64,000 nucleotides of DNA from UBA8337 sp937907245 (GCA_965219485.1 OZ244774.1:620001-684000); one strand, 5' to 3'. Numbered from the stretch's first letter, positions 8,269 to 17,817 are shown. A program made the numbers and translations. Notes: a model not told the origin generated them from the sequence alone.

Positions 8269-9924
8269 ATGGCTGCGTATCAATATGTTTATGTGATGGA
8301 TAAATTGTCCAAAACCTATGCCGGTGGCAAACAGGTTTTAAAGGAAGTGCGCCTTTCGTTTTTCCCCGGTGCGAAAATCGGCATTGTCGGGGTCAATGGC
8401 TCGGGTAAGTCGACTTTGCTGAAAATTATGGCTGGCGTAGATACCGAGTATCAGGGCGAGGCTTGGGCCGCCGAAGGTGCCAAAATCGGCTATCTCGAGC
8501 AAGAGCCGCAGCTTAACCCAGAAAAAGACGTTGTCGGCAATGTGATGGAAGGCGTGGCTGAAAAGCAGGCACTTCTGGAGCGTTATAATGAATTGGCGAT
8601 GAATTATTCTGACGAGACGGCCGAAGAAATGGCTGCCTTGCAAGATCAAATTGACGCGCAAAACCTATGGGATTTGGACGCGCAAGTAGAGCAAGCCATG
8701 GATGCTTTGCGCTGTCCTCCGGGCGAGGCATCGGTCGAAAACTTGTCGGGCGGTGAAAAGCGGCGCGTCGCACTTTGCAAATTACTTTTGGAGGAGCCAG
8801 ACCTCTTGCTCCTCGATGAGCCAACCAACCATCTCGATGCGGAAACCGTGGCTTGGCTGCAACATCACCTAGAGGCCTTTGCGGGCACCGTTGTTTTGGT
8901 AACGCATGATCGCTATTTCCTAGACCAAATCACAGGCTGGATTTTAGAGCTGGACCGTGGCCAAGGCCTGCCTTACGAGGGCAATTATTCCAATTGGCTG
9001 GAGCAGAAACAAAAACGCCTCGAGCAAGAATCGCGCGAGGACGACAGCAAGCAACGCACATTGGCCAATGAGCTGGATTGGATTCGCCAGTCCCCGAAAG
9101 CGCGCCAAGCCAAAAGTAAGGCGCGGATTAACGCCTATGAAGAATTACTGGAAAGCCAAGGCCGCGAAGACGTGGGCCGCACGCAAATCACCATTCCATC
9201 TGGCCCCCGCCTTGGTGGCATTGTGTTGGAAGGCGAGAACTTGACGAAAGGCTTTGGCGATAAATTGCTGATTGATGATTTGTCGTTCACGCTGCCGCCG
9301 GGCGGTATCGTTGGGGTTATTGGCCCCAATGGCGCGGGTAAAACAACGCTGTTCAAAATGCTGACCGGTGGGGAGACGCCAGATAGCGGCGCGCTTCGGG
9401 TGGGCGATACGGCCGTCATGGGCTATGTCGACCAAAGCCGCGATACGCTGGCCGATGATAAAACGGTCTGGGAAGAAATTTCGGGCGGCAATGATATTCT
9501 GGAACTGGGTAATCGTGAGATGAACTCTCGCGCTTACGTGGGCGCATTTAATTTCCGTGGTGGCGACCAACAAAAGAAAGTTGGGCTCTTGTCGGGCGGC
9601 GAGCGCAACCGCGTTCATTTGGCAAAAATGCTAAAATCTGGCTCGAACCTGCTGCTGCTCGATGAGCCAACCAATGATCTAGACGTAGAAACGCTTCGTG
9701 CGCTTGAAGAAGGGCTGGATAATTTTGCCGGCTGCGCGGTTATCATCAGCCATGACCGTTGGTTCCTAGATCGCATTGCCACGCATATTATGGCCTTTGA
9801 AGGCGATAGCCATGTGGAATGGTTTGAGGGCAATTACGCGGAATACGAAGAAGACAGAAAACGCCGCCTCGGCACGGATGCCGAAGTGCCAAAACGCATT
9901 AAATACAAGCAATTCGCCAGATAA
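8269..9924 (+). CDS. ettA: Energy-dependent translational throttle protein EttA (ABC-F)
   Basis: 551-residue ABC-F ATPase that binds the ribosomal E site and gates entry into the elongation cycle according to ATP/ADP levels. It has two nucleotide-binding domains: the first with Walker A GVNGSGKST and signature LSGGEKRR followed by LLLLDEPTNHLD, the second with GPNGAGKTT, LSGGERNRVHLAKML and LLLLDEPTNDLD. The N-terminus (VYVMDKLSKTYAGGKQVLK, then LSFFPGAKIG) and overall length match EttA rather than Uup or YheS; both ATPase sites are intact. The linker between domains (about 240-310) carries the arm/P-site tRNA-interaction motif. ATG 8269 follows AAGGGG. It stands alone between two terminators. 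Confidence 0.94.
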   Translation: MAAYQYVYVMDKLSKTYAGGKQVLKEVRLSFFPGAKIGIVGVNGSGKSTLLKIMAGVDTEYQGEAWAAEGAKIGYLEQEPQLNPEKDVVGNVMEGVAEKQALLERYNELAMNYSDETAEEMAALQDQIDAQNLWDLDAQVEQAMDALRCPPGEASVENLSGGEKRRVALCKLLLEEPDLLLLDEPTNHLDAETVAWLQHHLEAFAGTVVLVTHDRYFLDQITGWILELDRGQGLPYEGNYSNWLEQKQKRLEQESREDDSKQRTLANELDWIRQSPKARQAKSKARINAYEELLESQGREDVGRTQITIPSGPRLGGIVLEGENLTKGFGDKLLIDDLSFTLPPGGIVGVIGPNGAGKTTLFKMLTGGETPDSGALRVGDTAVMGYVDQSRDTLADDKTVWEEISGGNDILELGNREMNSRAYVGAFNFRGGDQQKKVGLLSGGERNRVHLAKMLKSGSNLLLLDEPTNDLDVETLRALEEGLDNFAGCAVIISHDRWFLDRIATHIMAFEGDSHVEWFEGNYAEYEEDRKRRLGTDAEVPKRIKYKQFAR

Positions 9925-9960
9925 AAACTCCGAGGCAAGCTGCCTTGCATGGGGTTTTTT
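9923..9960 (+). terminator. Rho-independent terminator after ettA
   Basis: AAAAACTCC pairs with GGGGTTTTT; inside it AGGCA pairs with TGCCT. The hairpin begins in the ettA stop codon and ends in a run of six T. Confidence 0.85.
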
Positions 9961-9997
9961 CATAAGCCGAAGGCCGCCGCGTGGCGTAGGTGTCGGG

Positions 9998-10621
9998 TTA
10001 ACCGTTTTCTGCGTCGGAAGATATTTTGCTGCGCAAGTGGTTTAGCAAAGCGTTGATGTCGCCTCGGTTGTTTTTCAGCACGGAGGCGAAACTATCGCGC
10101 TGTTCCTGTGCCATCCACACGCCGAGAACCCGCACGTCGAATAGGGTGAAGCTGCCATCTTTTTCGAGCCGCAACCACCAATCGATATCGATAGGGTCGC
10201 GTCCATTAACAAATTCAATACGGCTTTCAACAATGACATTCTTTTTCTTGGCTTGCGCTTTGCCAACGATGACTTTCTCGTCGGAATATTCGCCGAGGCG
10301 ATTGGCATAGACTTTGACAATGAAAGTGTTGAGCAGGGCTTGATAGGTTTCAAAATCGGGTTTCGAAATTTTGCGTCCAAATTGACCCAGCGTAAAGCGC
10401 GCAATCCGGCGCATATTGGCTTTTTCATTGAGCAGTTTAGAGAAACTCGCTTCGCGACCTGCGCGTGTGGTTTCGCTGGATAGAATAACAATTGCCTCAT
10501 CGGCTAGGGCGACAACAAAGCTCTGGGCTTTGGCTAAGTCTGGCTCATTGGCCTGCGCGCTGGCTGGCATGGGCATCCACATAAGGGTGAAAACAGCAAA
10601 GCTAATCAATATTGTGCGCAT
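9998..10621 (-). CDS. mlaC: MlaC-type periplasmic phospholipid-binding protein
   Basis: 207 residues, with a signal peptide (MRTILISFAVFTLMWMPMPA, cleavage probably after A22). The rest is a Ttg2D/MlaC (tolerance protein) fold: KLLNEKANMRRIARFTLGQ, the YQALLNTFIVKVYANRL helix and the WWLRLEKDGSFTLFDVRVLG strand region are family hallmarks. MlaC shuttles glycerophospholipid between the outer-membrane MlaA complex and the inner-membrane MlaFEDB ABC transporter. It lies 9 bp after mlaA in the same orientation. The MlaFEDB genes are not in this window, a common arrangement in alphaproteobacteria. Confidence 0.88.
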   Translation of the reverse strand: MRTILISFAVFTLMWMPMPASAQANEPDLAKAQSFVVALADEAIVILSSETTRAGREASFSKLLNEKANMRRIARFTLGQFGRKISKPDFETYQALLNTFIVKVYANRLGEYSDEKVIVGKAQAKKKNVIVESRIEFVNGRDPIDIDWWLRLEKDGSFTLFDVRVLGVWMAQEQRDSFASVLKNNRGDINALLNHLRSKISSDAENG

Positions 10622-10630
10622 TGTGGGCTC

Positions 10631-11389
10631 CTAAAAATCGTCTAAATCGTCAAGGTCATCGATGTCTGGCAGGTCATCTATATTCGTGACCCCATTGTTA
10701 ATTTCGCTTTCGCGGTTTTGCCGGTACAGGCTTCGTACTGTAGCGTAAAAATCGATGGAACTGCGTTCTATTTCGTCGATGATACCCATATTGGTGGCGC
10801 GCGCGTCGACGCCGTCAAGCGTATAGCGCAATATAGGTCCGGTTAGGCTTTCGTCGCCTACGTAGGTAACGGGATCAAACAACCAATCCACTCCCCAGCC
10901 GAATAAATCGCGCGGCGGCGATGGGCCGAGCATGGGAATGTATAAATAGGGCCCCGGCGCAACCCCGTAAGTGGCTAGCGTTTGTCCAAAGTCTTCTTCA
11001 TGGCGTTCCAGCCCAAGCCGCGTGGCCGGGTCAAAAAGGCCACCGATGCCGATGACGGTGTTAATACCAAGGCGTAAGGCGGTGGTGCTGGCGCGCTGCA
11101 TCTCGCCTTGAAATAAATCATTGGCAAGCGTGACGGGGGAAATGAGATTGTTTAAAAAATTGCGAAACGAGCGGCGCACGGGTTGCGGCACATAAAGATA
11201 GCCCTTGGCCACTGGTTTTAAAACATAGGCATCCAGCGTCTGCTCGACGGCAAACATTTTGCGATTGAAGTTCTCATACGGATCGCGGTCCGAATTAGGC
11301 GCCGCCTCTAAAGCGCCCGAGCCCGCGCAGGCCGCGAGGCTGGTGGCTATCAAGCTAGCGAGAAGTAGGTTTTGAATAGATTTCATCAT
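10631..11389 (-). CDS. mlaA: MlaA (VacJ) outer-membrane lipoprotein
   Basis: 252-residue lipoprotein that removes mislocalised phospholipids from the outer leaflet of the outer membrane and hands them to MlaC. The lipobox is SLAAC with C21 as the lipidated residue when ATG 11389 is used; GGAG lies upstream of this start. A longer frame (from 11416) has no ribosome-binding site and would bury the signal peptide. Family motifs are DPYENFNRKMFAVEQTLD, VRRSFRNFLNNLISPVTLAN, FQGEMQRA, GIGGLFDPATRLGLERHEED and FGQTLATYGVAPGPYLYIPM. The C-terminal tail is short, Asp-rich and low-complexity (DDLPDIDDLDDLDDF). First gene of an mlaA-mlaC operon, divergent from the methionine operon. Confidence 0.92.
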   Translation of the reverse strand: MMKSIQNLLLASLIATSLAACAGSGALEAAPNSDRDPYENFNRKMFAVEQTLDAYVLKPVAKGYLYVPQPVRRSFRNFLNNLISPVTLANDLFQGEMQRASTTALRLGINTVIGIGGLFDPATRLGLERHEEDFGQTLATYGVAPGPYLYIPMLGPSPPRDLFGWGVDWLFDPVTYVGDESLTGPILRYTLDGVDARATNMGIIDEIERSSIDFYATVRSLYRQNRESEINNGVTNIDDLPDIDDLDDLDDF

Positions 11390-11523
11390 CGTCTTTGGCT
11401 CCGTATGGGTGGCCATAAGCTAGGCTTATTTGCCCCTTTGGAAAAGAGGGGACGGCATTTTTTCCCCACTCTGGTGTAAAGCTACCGATATATTCGATGA
11501 TTTATTGGCTTATTCCTTGACAT

Positions 11524-11539
11524 ATAAGGATATGTTTAT
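11524..11539 (+). promoter_or_regulatory. Candidate operator of the ArsR-methyltransferase/metF/metH operon
   Basis: ATAAGGATATGTTTAT is an imperfect palindrome (6 of 8 base pairs symmetric) that covers the Shine-Dalgarno AAGGA and the start-codon region of the ArsR-fusion gene. Short AT-rich palindromes at this place are typical ArsR-family operators and would give autorepression of the whole operon. No binding data; assigned from position and symmetry only. Confidence 0.4.
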
Positions 11540-12536
11540 GTATAAACCTGATATGGAACAGCTTTTATCCGCCCTTCGCGCCGCGGGAGAACCGACACGG
11601 CTTCGCATCCTCGCCATTTTGGCGCTTGGGGAGTTGACGGTGTCTGAGCTAACGCAGGTGCTCTCCCAAAGCCAGCCCCGCATTTCGCGACACCTTAAGT
11701 TACTGGCAGATGCCGGTTTGGTGCAGCGGTATCCGGAAGGCAGTTGGGTGTTTTATCGCCTGCATGAGGGCACCCATGTGTCGGGTGTTTTGGCGCAAAT
11801 CATTCGTCATATTCCCGAAGATGACCACGATATCTTGCGCGACCGTGAGCGCTTTGGTGAGGTTCGCCAGCTACGAGCCGAACGGGCGCAAAATTATTTT
11901 GCTGCCAATGCCGCGAGCTGGGATGAATTGCGCGCGCGCCATATTCCTGAAACAGCGGTGGAAGAAAAAATGGCAGATCAGCTAGAGGCGCATTCTGGCG
12001 ACATGGCGTTATTGATTGATTTAGGCACCGGCACGGGGCGTATGCTCGAAATTTTCGGTCATTTGGCGCAACGCGCCATCGGCTTTGATGTCAGCGCAGA
12101 TATGTTAACGCTGGCCCGCAGCAAGCTAGACGAAGTGGGCGCGAAAAACTGCCAAGTGCGCCAAGGCGATTGCGCCAATGTGCCCCTAGAAGACAATGTT
12201 GCCAGTGTCGTTATTCTGCACCAAGTGCTGCATTTTCTAGACGATCCGCAGCGGGCCCTAAATGAGGCGGCACGCATTCTGGCACCTGGTGGGCGCGTGT
12301 TAATCGCGGATTTTGGCCCGCATGAAATGGAAGCCTTGCGCGAAGACCACGCCCATCGTCGGCTTGGTTTTGGCGATGCCGAGATGCGCGCCATGCTTAC
12401 CCAGAGCGGTTTACAGGTTCGTGAAACACAGACCCTCTCGCCGGAATCTTCGTCTGGAGAGCAAGATTTAACCGTCGCTATGTGGCAAGCCGAAAAGCTC
12501 GAGCTGCCGCAAAAAGAAAATAGGAATGCAAGATGA
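11538..12536 (+). CDS. ArsR-family regulator fused to SAM-dependent methyltransferase
   Basis: 332 residues. Residues about 1-90 are an ArsR-type winged helix (AAGEPTRLRILAILALGELT, QSQPRISRHLKLL, then EGSWVFYRL). Residues about 125-300 are a class I methyltransferase domain, with the SAM motif LIDLGTGTGRMLEIFG starting near L159 and the post-motifs FDVSADML and VILHQVLHFLDDPQRALNEAARIL. The ATG at 11538 has AAGGA seven bases upstream; the frame is open to 11430 without a better signal. The last codon overlaps metF (ATGA). Since it leads metF-metH it probably represses methionine synthesis in response to SAM or S-adenosylhomocysteine, possibly through its own methyltransferase-like domain; that last point is inference. 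Confidence 0.85.
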   Translation: MYKPDMEQLLSALRAAGEPTRLRILAILALGELTVSELTQVLSQSQPRISRHLKLLADAGLVQRYPEGSWVFYRLHEGTHVSGVLAQIIRHIPEDDHDILRDRERFGEVRQLRAERAQNYFAANAASWDELRARHIPETAVEEKMADQLEAHSGDMALLIDLGTGTGRMLEIFGHLAQRAIGFDVSADMLTLARSKLDEVGAKNCQVRQGDCANVPLEDNVASVVILHQVLHFLDDPQRALNEAARILAPGGRVLIADFGPHEMEALREDHAHRRLGFGDAEMRAMLTQSGLQVRETQTLSPESSSGEQDLTVAMWQAEKLELPQKENRNAR

Positions 12537-13387
12537 CCGCGATTAGTTTTGAATTTTTTCCGCCCAAATCAGAGGCGGCGGCCGATAAGCTTTGGCATAA
12601 TATCTCGCGTCTGGCGCCGCTGGGCCCCGATTTTGTTTCGGTCACCTATGGGGCAGGTGGCTCCACGCGCGACCGCACGCATTCGTGCGTCAAGCGCATC
12701 ATTGATGAGACCCGTCTTAAACCGGCCGCGCATTTAACCTGCGTGGCAGCCAGCAAGGCCGAAGTAGACAGCGTGGTGGATGATTATGCCGCCGCAGGGG
12801 TGAAGCATATTGTGGCGCTGCGTGGCGACATGCCGGATATGGGCGCGTTTTCGCCCCATAGCGATGGCTATAGCGGATCGGTAGAGCTGATTGAAGCGCT
12901 AGCCAAACGCGGCGGCTTTGATATTACCGTGAGTGCCTATCCTGAAAAACATCCAGAATCGGGCTCTTTGAGCGATGATATCGATTTGTTGAAAGCCAAA
13001 ATTGATGCCGGTGCGACGCGTGCGATTACGCAATTTGTATTTGATACAGATGCGCATTTGCGGTTTCGCGATGCCTTGGCGGCGGCCCATGTCACCATTC
13101 CGGTGATACCTGGTATCATGCCAACAACGAATTTCGTGGGCGCCAAGCGGATGGCTGAGGCTTGCGGCGCGCATATGCCAGACGAGCTGATTGCGCTTTA
13201 TGCGGGGCTAGACGAAGACCTAGATACGCGCAAACATATCGGCGCCTCTGTCGCAGTTGACCAATGCCGTAAACTGCTGGAAGAAGGCTTCGAATACTTA
13301 CACTTTTACACGCTCAACCAAGCGGATCTGACGTTTGCCGTCTGTCGGATTTTGCAATTGGGCGCTCCTCTAAAACAAGAAAGTTAA
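12533..13387 (+). CDS. metF: 5,10-methylenetetrahydrofolate reductase
   Basis: 284-residue flavoenzyme reducing methylene-THF to methyl-THF, the methyl donor for MetH. Start ISFEFFPPKSE is the family N-terminus, with the catalytic Glu in FEFFPP. FVSVTYGAGGSTRDRT, HLTCVAAS, HIVALRGDMPD and ITQFVFDTDAHLRF follow in the expected order, and the C-terminus has GFEYLHFYTLNQADLT. It overlaps the ArsR-methyltransferase gene by 4 bp and ends 3 bp before metH, so the three genes form one operon. Confidence 0.95.
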   Translation: MTAISFEFFPPKSEAAADKLWHNISRLAPLGPDFVSVTYGAGGSTRDRTHSCVKRIIDETRLKPAAHLTCVAASKAEVDSVVDDYAAAGVKHIVALRGDMPDMGAFSPHSDGYSGSVELIEALAKRGGFDITVSAYPEKHPESGSLSDDIDLLKAKIDAGATRAITQFVFDTDAHLRFRDALAAAHVTIPVIPGIMPTTNFVGAKRMAEACGAHMPDELIALYAGLDEDLDTRKHIGASVAVDQCRKLLEEGFEYLHFYTLNQADLTFAVCRILQLGAPLKQES

Positions 13388-13390
13388 GCC

Positions 13391-16300
13391 ATGAGTTGGA
13401 CCCGCGAGAGCCGAATTGAAGCCCTGAACAAGCTAACCCAAGCGCGCATCCTTATGTTGGATGGCGCCATGGGCACGATGATTCAGCGTCATAAGCTAGA
13501 CGAGGCGGCCTATAGAGGCGCACGTTTTGCCGATTATCATACCGATGTGATTGGCAATAATGACCTATTGTCGCTCAGCCAGCCGGATATTATTCGCGAT
13601 ATTCATACCGCCTATCTCGAGGCGGGTAGCGATATTGTGGAGACCAATACTTTCTCCTCCACGACCATTGCCCAAGCCGATTATGATATGGAAAACCTGG
13701 CCTATGAGTTGAACGTCGAGGGCGCCAAGCTGGCGCGCCAAGCGTGTGACGCCATGGAAGCGCAAGACCCATCGCGGCCGCGCTATGTGGCGGGCGCCTT
13801 GGGCCCAACCAATCGCACGGCGTCTATCTCGCCAGAGGTCAATGACCCCGGCTATCGCAATGTGACCTATGATGAATTGCGCGAAGCCTATGCCGATGCC
13901 ACCAAAGCGTTGATCGAAGGCGGCGCCGATATTATTTTGGTCGAGACGATTTTTGATACGCTCAACGCCAAAGCGGCGGTGCATGGCGTGCAAGATATGT
14001 TCGAGCAATTGGGCACAAGTTTGCCGATTATGATTTCGGGCACGATCACCGACCGCTCGGGTCGTACTTTGTCGGGACAAACCACGGAAGCGTTTTGGAA
14101 TAGCTTGCGCCACATAAAACCGTTCGCGGTAGGGCTGAACTGTGCGCTCGGCGCCGATGAAATGCGCCCCTATGTAGCCGAGATTGCCCGCATTGCCGAT
14201 ACCAATGTCTGTATTTATCCCAATGCTGGCCTGCCAAATGAATTTGGCGAATACGACCAATTGGCCGAAGAAATGGCTTCGATTGTTGGCGAATTTGCCA
14301 GCTCTGGTCTGGTCAATATTCTAGGTGGGTGTTGCGGCACCACGCCAGACCACATCGCTGCAATTGCCGCGGCGGCAAAAAATAATGTGCCGCGGGTTAT
14401 CCCAGAAGTGCCAAGGCGGATGCGTCTGTCGGGTCTGGAGCCATTTACGTTGACCGATGAAATTCCTTTCGTGAATATCGGCGAGCGCACCAATGTGACG
14501 GGTTCGGCCAAATTCCGTCGCCTCATCACCGAGGGCGATTACGATACGGCGCTTGAGATTGCTCGTCAGCAAGTTGAGAACGGCGCGCAAATTATCGATG
14601 TAAATATGGACGAGGGCATGTTGGACAGCGAGGGCGCCATGGTGCGTTTCCTCAACCTAGCCGCGACTGAACCTGATATCGCCAAAGTGCCGGTGATGAT
14701 TGATAGCTCCAAATGGTCGATTATCGAAGCAGGCCTGAAGTGCGTGCAAGGCAAAGCCGTGGTTAATTCCATATCCTTGAAAGAGGGCGAGGAACCGTTT
14801 TTCGAGCAAGCCCGCCTGTGCCAACGCTATGGCGCGGCGGTTATCGTCATGGCTTTCGACGAAGACGGCCAAGCCGACACAGCCGAACGCAAATTCGAAA
14901 TTTGCAAACGCTCCTATGATTTACTGGTCGATAAAATCGGCTTTGCGCCCGAAGATATTATCTTCGACCCCAATGTATTTGCCGTGGCCACGGGCATTGA
15001 GGAGCATAATAATTACGCCTTAGATTTCATTGAAGCCACAGGTCGCATCCGCAAAGAACTGCCGCACGCCCACGTGTCTGGCGGTATTTCGAACATTTCT
15101 TTCTCCTTCCGTGGCAATGAGCCGGTGCGCGAGGCGATGCATTCCGCATTTCTCTATCATGCCATCGGCAAGGGCATGGATATGGGCATCGTCAACGCGG
15201 GGCAGCTGGCAATTTACGAAGACATTGAGCCAAAACTAAAATTGGCGGTGGAAGATGTGCTGCTCAATCGGCGCGACGATGGCACCGATAAATTACTGGA
15301 AGTGGCTGAGACCTATCGCGGCAAAAAGGGCGAGCAACGCGTTGTTGATTTGAAATGGCGTGAGGGCCCCGTGCGCGATCGTTTGATGCATGCTTTGGTC
15401 AATGGCCTAGCAGATTTCATCGAAGAAGATACAGAAGAAGCTCGCCTGCAAGTTGAGCGCCCTCTGCACGTTATCGAGGGCCCGCTAATGGACGGGATGA
15501 ATAAAGTCGGCGATTTATTTGGCGCTGGTAAAATGTTCTTGCCGCAAGTGGTGAAATCGGCTCGCGTGATGAAACGTGCGGTGGCTCATCTTGAGCCGTT
15601 TATGGAAGCCGAGAAAATTGCTTCCGGTGCCACTTCCAGCTCTAAAGGCAAAGTGCTGATGGCCACGGTAAAAGGCGATGTGCATGACATTGGCAAGAAC
15701 ATCGTTGGCGTGGTGCTGCAGTGCAATAATTTTGAAGTCATTGATATGGGCGTCATGGTGCCGGCCAATGACATTCTCGCCAAAGCGGTGGAAGAGAACG
15801 TCGATATCATCGGCTTGAGCGGACTGATTACGCCAAGCTTGGATGAGATGTGCCATGTGGCCGCCGAAATGGAACGCCAAGGGCTCAATATTCCGCTCCT
15901 CATCGGGGGGGCAACGACCTCAAAAGTACATACGGCGGTTAAAATAAACCCAAATTATGTCAAGGGTCAGACGGTCTATGTTACCGATGCCAGCCGCGCG
16001 GTTGGCGTCGCCAGTAATCTTTTATCGGAAGATAAAAAGGCCGACTACCAAGCCGAAGTGCGTGCCGATTATGAGGCTATGGCCGAGGCGCATGCGCGCT
16101 CGCGCACGGAAACCAAACGTCGCCCAATTGCTGATGCCCGCGCCAATGCCTTTACGCCAAAGCAAGGGTATCAGCCTGTGAAGCCGCAATTTACCGGCAC
16201 GAAAGTGTTTGAGAATTACGATTTGGCCGAGTTGCGCGACTATATTGATTGGACGCCTTTCTTCCAAAGTTGGGATCTACATGGGCGCTATCCCGCCATT

Positions 16301-17095
16301 CTGACGGATAATGTGGTTGGCGAAGCAGCTACCTCTTTGTTCCAAGATGCGCAAGAGATGCTCGATCAAATGATTGCTGAAAAATGGATTACCGCCAAAG
16401 CGGTCATCGGCTTTTGGCCGGCTGCGCGCGATGGCGATGACATTGTGGTGTTCGAAGACGAGAGCCGCACGAGCGAGCGTGCCCGTTTGCATACGCTGCG
16501 CCAGCAAATGCTGCGCAAAGGCGAGGGTGACAAGAAGCGCGCCAATTTCGCGCTAGCCGACTTCATCGCCGAGGGTGCCGATTACATTGGTGGCTTTGCC
16601 GTCACCACAGGGCACGGCGAAGACGAAGTGGCCAAACGCTTCGAGGCGGCTGGAGATGACTATAGCTCGATTATGTCAAAAGCCTTGGCCGATAGATTGG
16701 CCGAAGCTTTTGCCGAACGCTTGCACCAACGCGTGCGGACAGAGTTTTGGGGCTATGCCAGCGACGAAGCGCTGGACAATGTGGGTCTCATCGAGGAGCA
16801 ATATAAGGGCATTCGCCCGGCGCCTGGCTATCCAGCCCAGCCCGACCATACGGAAAAAGGCACGCTATTTGAGCTGCTAGACGCGGAAAAACATGCGGGT
16901 ATCTCGTTAACCGAGAGCTATGCCATGTGGCCGGGTGCGGCGGTATCGGGCATGTATTTTGCCCATCCAGAAAGCCAGTATTTTGGCGTCGGTAAAATCG
17001 ACAAAGACCAAGTGGTGGATTACGCCAAGCGCAAGGGCATGGATTTAGAGCTTTGCGAAAAATGGTTATCGCCGATTTTGTCCTACACGCCATAA
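13391..17095 (+). CDS. metH: Cobalamin-dependent methionine synthase, full length
   Basis: 1234 residues, one-polypeptide MetH. The homocysteine-binding barrel is at about 1-330, with zinc ligands C251 (NCALGADEM) and C314/C315 (GGCCGTTPDH). The methyl-THF (pterin-binding) barrel is at about 360-620 (FVNIGERTNVTGSAKFR, IIDVNMDEGMLD), the B12 cap at about 650-740, and the B12-binding Rossmann domain has DVHDIG with H765 as lower cobalt ligand. The SAM-dependent reactivation domain is at about 910-1234 (RPAPGYPAQPDH, SYAMWPGAAVSGMYF). It needs cobalamin, so the organism must make or import B12. No cobalamin riboswitch or B12-independent metE was seen in the window. It is translated directly behind metF. 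Confidence 0.97.
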   Translation: MSWTRESRIEALNKLTQARILMLDGAMGTMIQRHKLDEAAYRGARFADYHTDVIGNNDLLSLSQPDIIRDIHTAYLEAGSDIVETNTFSSTTIAQADYDMENLAYELNVEGAKLARQACDAMEAQDPSRPRYVAGALGPTNRTASISPEVNDPGYRNVTYDELREAYADATKALIEGGADIILVETIFDTLNAKAAVHGVQDMFEQLGTSLPIMISGTITDRSGRTLSGQTTEAFWNSLRHIKPFAVGLNCALGADEMRPYVAEIARIADTNVCIYPNAGLPNEFGEYDQLAEEMASIVGEFASSGLVNILGGCCGTTPDHIAAIAAAAKNNVPRVIPEVPRRMRLSGLEPFTLTDEIPFVNIGERTNVTGSAKFRRLITEGDYDTALEIARQQVENGAQIIDVNMDEGMLDSEGAMVRFLNLAATEPDIAKVPVMIDSSKWSIIEAGLKCVQGKAVVNSISLKEGEEPFFEQARLCQRYGAAVIVMAFDEDGQADTAERKFEICKRSYDLLVDKIGFAPEDIIFDPNVFAVATGIEEHNNYALDFIEATGRIRKELPHAHVSGGISNISFSFRGNEPVREAMHSAFLYHAIGKGMDMGIVNAGQLAIYEDIEPKLKLAVEDVLLNRRDDGTDKLLEVAETYRGKKGEQRVVDLKWREGPVRDRLMHALVNGLADFIEEDTEEARLQVERPLHVIEGPLMDGMNKVGDLFGAGKMFLPQVVKSARVMKRAVAHLEPFMEAEKIASGATSSSKGKVLMATVKGDVHDIGKNIVGVVLQCNNFEVIDMGVMVPANDILAKAVEENVDIIGLSGLITPSLDEMCHVAAEMERQGLNIPLLIGGATTSKVHTAVKINPNYVKGQTVYVTDASRAVGVASNLLSEDKKADYQAEVRADYEAMAEAHARSRTETKRRPIADARANAFTPKQGYQPVKPQFTGTKVFENYDLAELRDYIDWTPFFQSWDLHGRYPAILTDNVVGEAATSLFQDAQEMLDQMIAEKWITAKAVIGFWPAARDGDDIVVFEDESRTSERARLHTLRQQMLRKGEGDKKRANFALADFIAEGADYIGGFAVTTGHGEDEVAKRFEAAGDDYSSIMSKALADRLAEAFAERLHQRVRTEFWGYASDEALDNVGLIEEQYKGIRPAPGYPAQPDHTEKGTLFELLDAEKHAGISLTESYAMWPGAAVSGMYFAHPESQYFGVGKIDKDQVVDYAKRKGMDLELCEKWLSPILSYTP

Positions 17096-17118
17096 TGAAT
17101 CTTCCCTAGAGTGTCTTC

Positions 17119-17817
17119 ATGTCGGTATGGGGAAAAATTGCGGGCATAGCGACAGGCTATGCTCTAGGCGGTGTGCCCGGCGCGCTGGTTGGCGCGTTGG
17201 CGGGCCATTTTGCGCTTGATCGCTTGGGCGATCGCCAAGTTGTATTTACCATCGCGATGATTTCTCTGGCTGCCAAAATGACCCGTGCAGATGGCGATGT
17301 CTCGCCCATTGAAGTGCAAGCGGTGCAAGACATGATGCGGGTGCCCGAGAGCGAGCAACGCAATATGGAGCGGGTGTTTTTACTAGCGCAAGAAGACGTG
17401 GCTGGCTTTGATAGTTATGCCAAACAAGTGGCGCAAATTTATGCCGACAGCCCACAAGTGCTAGAAGATGTTTTGGATGTGCTGTTTTACATTGCTTATG
17501 CCGATGGGGTTTTACATCCGGCCGAGCAGCAATTTCTCGAAATTGTGGCGGATATTTTCAAAATTGAAACGAGCGATTTCAAACGCTTGCAAGCGCATCA
17601 CGATGGCTCGATAGTCGACCCCTATACGGTACTGGGTCTAGACCGCCATGCAAAAGACGAGGCGGTGCGCAAAGCTTGGTTGGCAGCGGTGCGAGATAAT
17701 CATCCCGACCAATTGCAAGCGCGTGGCATGCCGCTGGAAATGATGCATATTGCGACCGCGCGAATGGCGGCGATAAATGAGGCTTGGGCCGTGATACAAA
17801 AGGAACGTGATTTATGA
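17119..17817 (+). CDS. TerB/DjlA-like protein with C-terminal J-domain
   Basis: 232 residues. The N-terminus is a glycine-rich hydrophobic stretch (about 5-35, GYALGGVPGALVGALAGHFA) that probably inserts in the membrane. Residues about 40-165 form a TerB-like helical domain with the repeated acidic metal-type motif (KMTRADGDVSPIE; AYADGVLHPAEQ). Residues about 170-232 are a J-domain with the HPD tripeptide at H195-P196-D197 and DPYTVLGLDRHA at its start. This is the DjlA-like layout, a co-chaperone that stimulates the ATPase of DnaK. Its clients are unknown. The stop overlaps the start of rpiA by four bases. Confidence 0.85.
   Translation: MSVWGKIAGIATGYALGGVPGALVGALAGHFALDRLGDRQVVFTIAMISLAAKMTRADGDVSPIEVQAVQDMMRVPESEQRNMERVFLLAQEDVAGFDSYAKQVAQIYADSPQVLEDVLDVLFYIAYADGVLHPAEQQFLEIVADIFKIETSDFKRLQAHHDGSIVDPYTVLGLDRHAKDEAVRKAWLAAVRDNHPDQLQARGMPLEMMHIATARMAAINEAWAVIQKERDL

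Noticed and set aside
11417..11537. SAM, SAH or cobalamin riboswitch before the methionine genes
   Set aside because: The leader is short and shows no recognisable riboswitch core; control by the ArsR fusion is more likely.
13565..14260. 231-codon frame on the minus strand inside metH
   Set aside because: Antisense to conserved metH domains; protein sequence has no recognisable fold or start signal.
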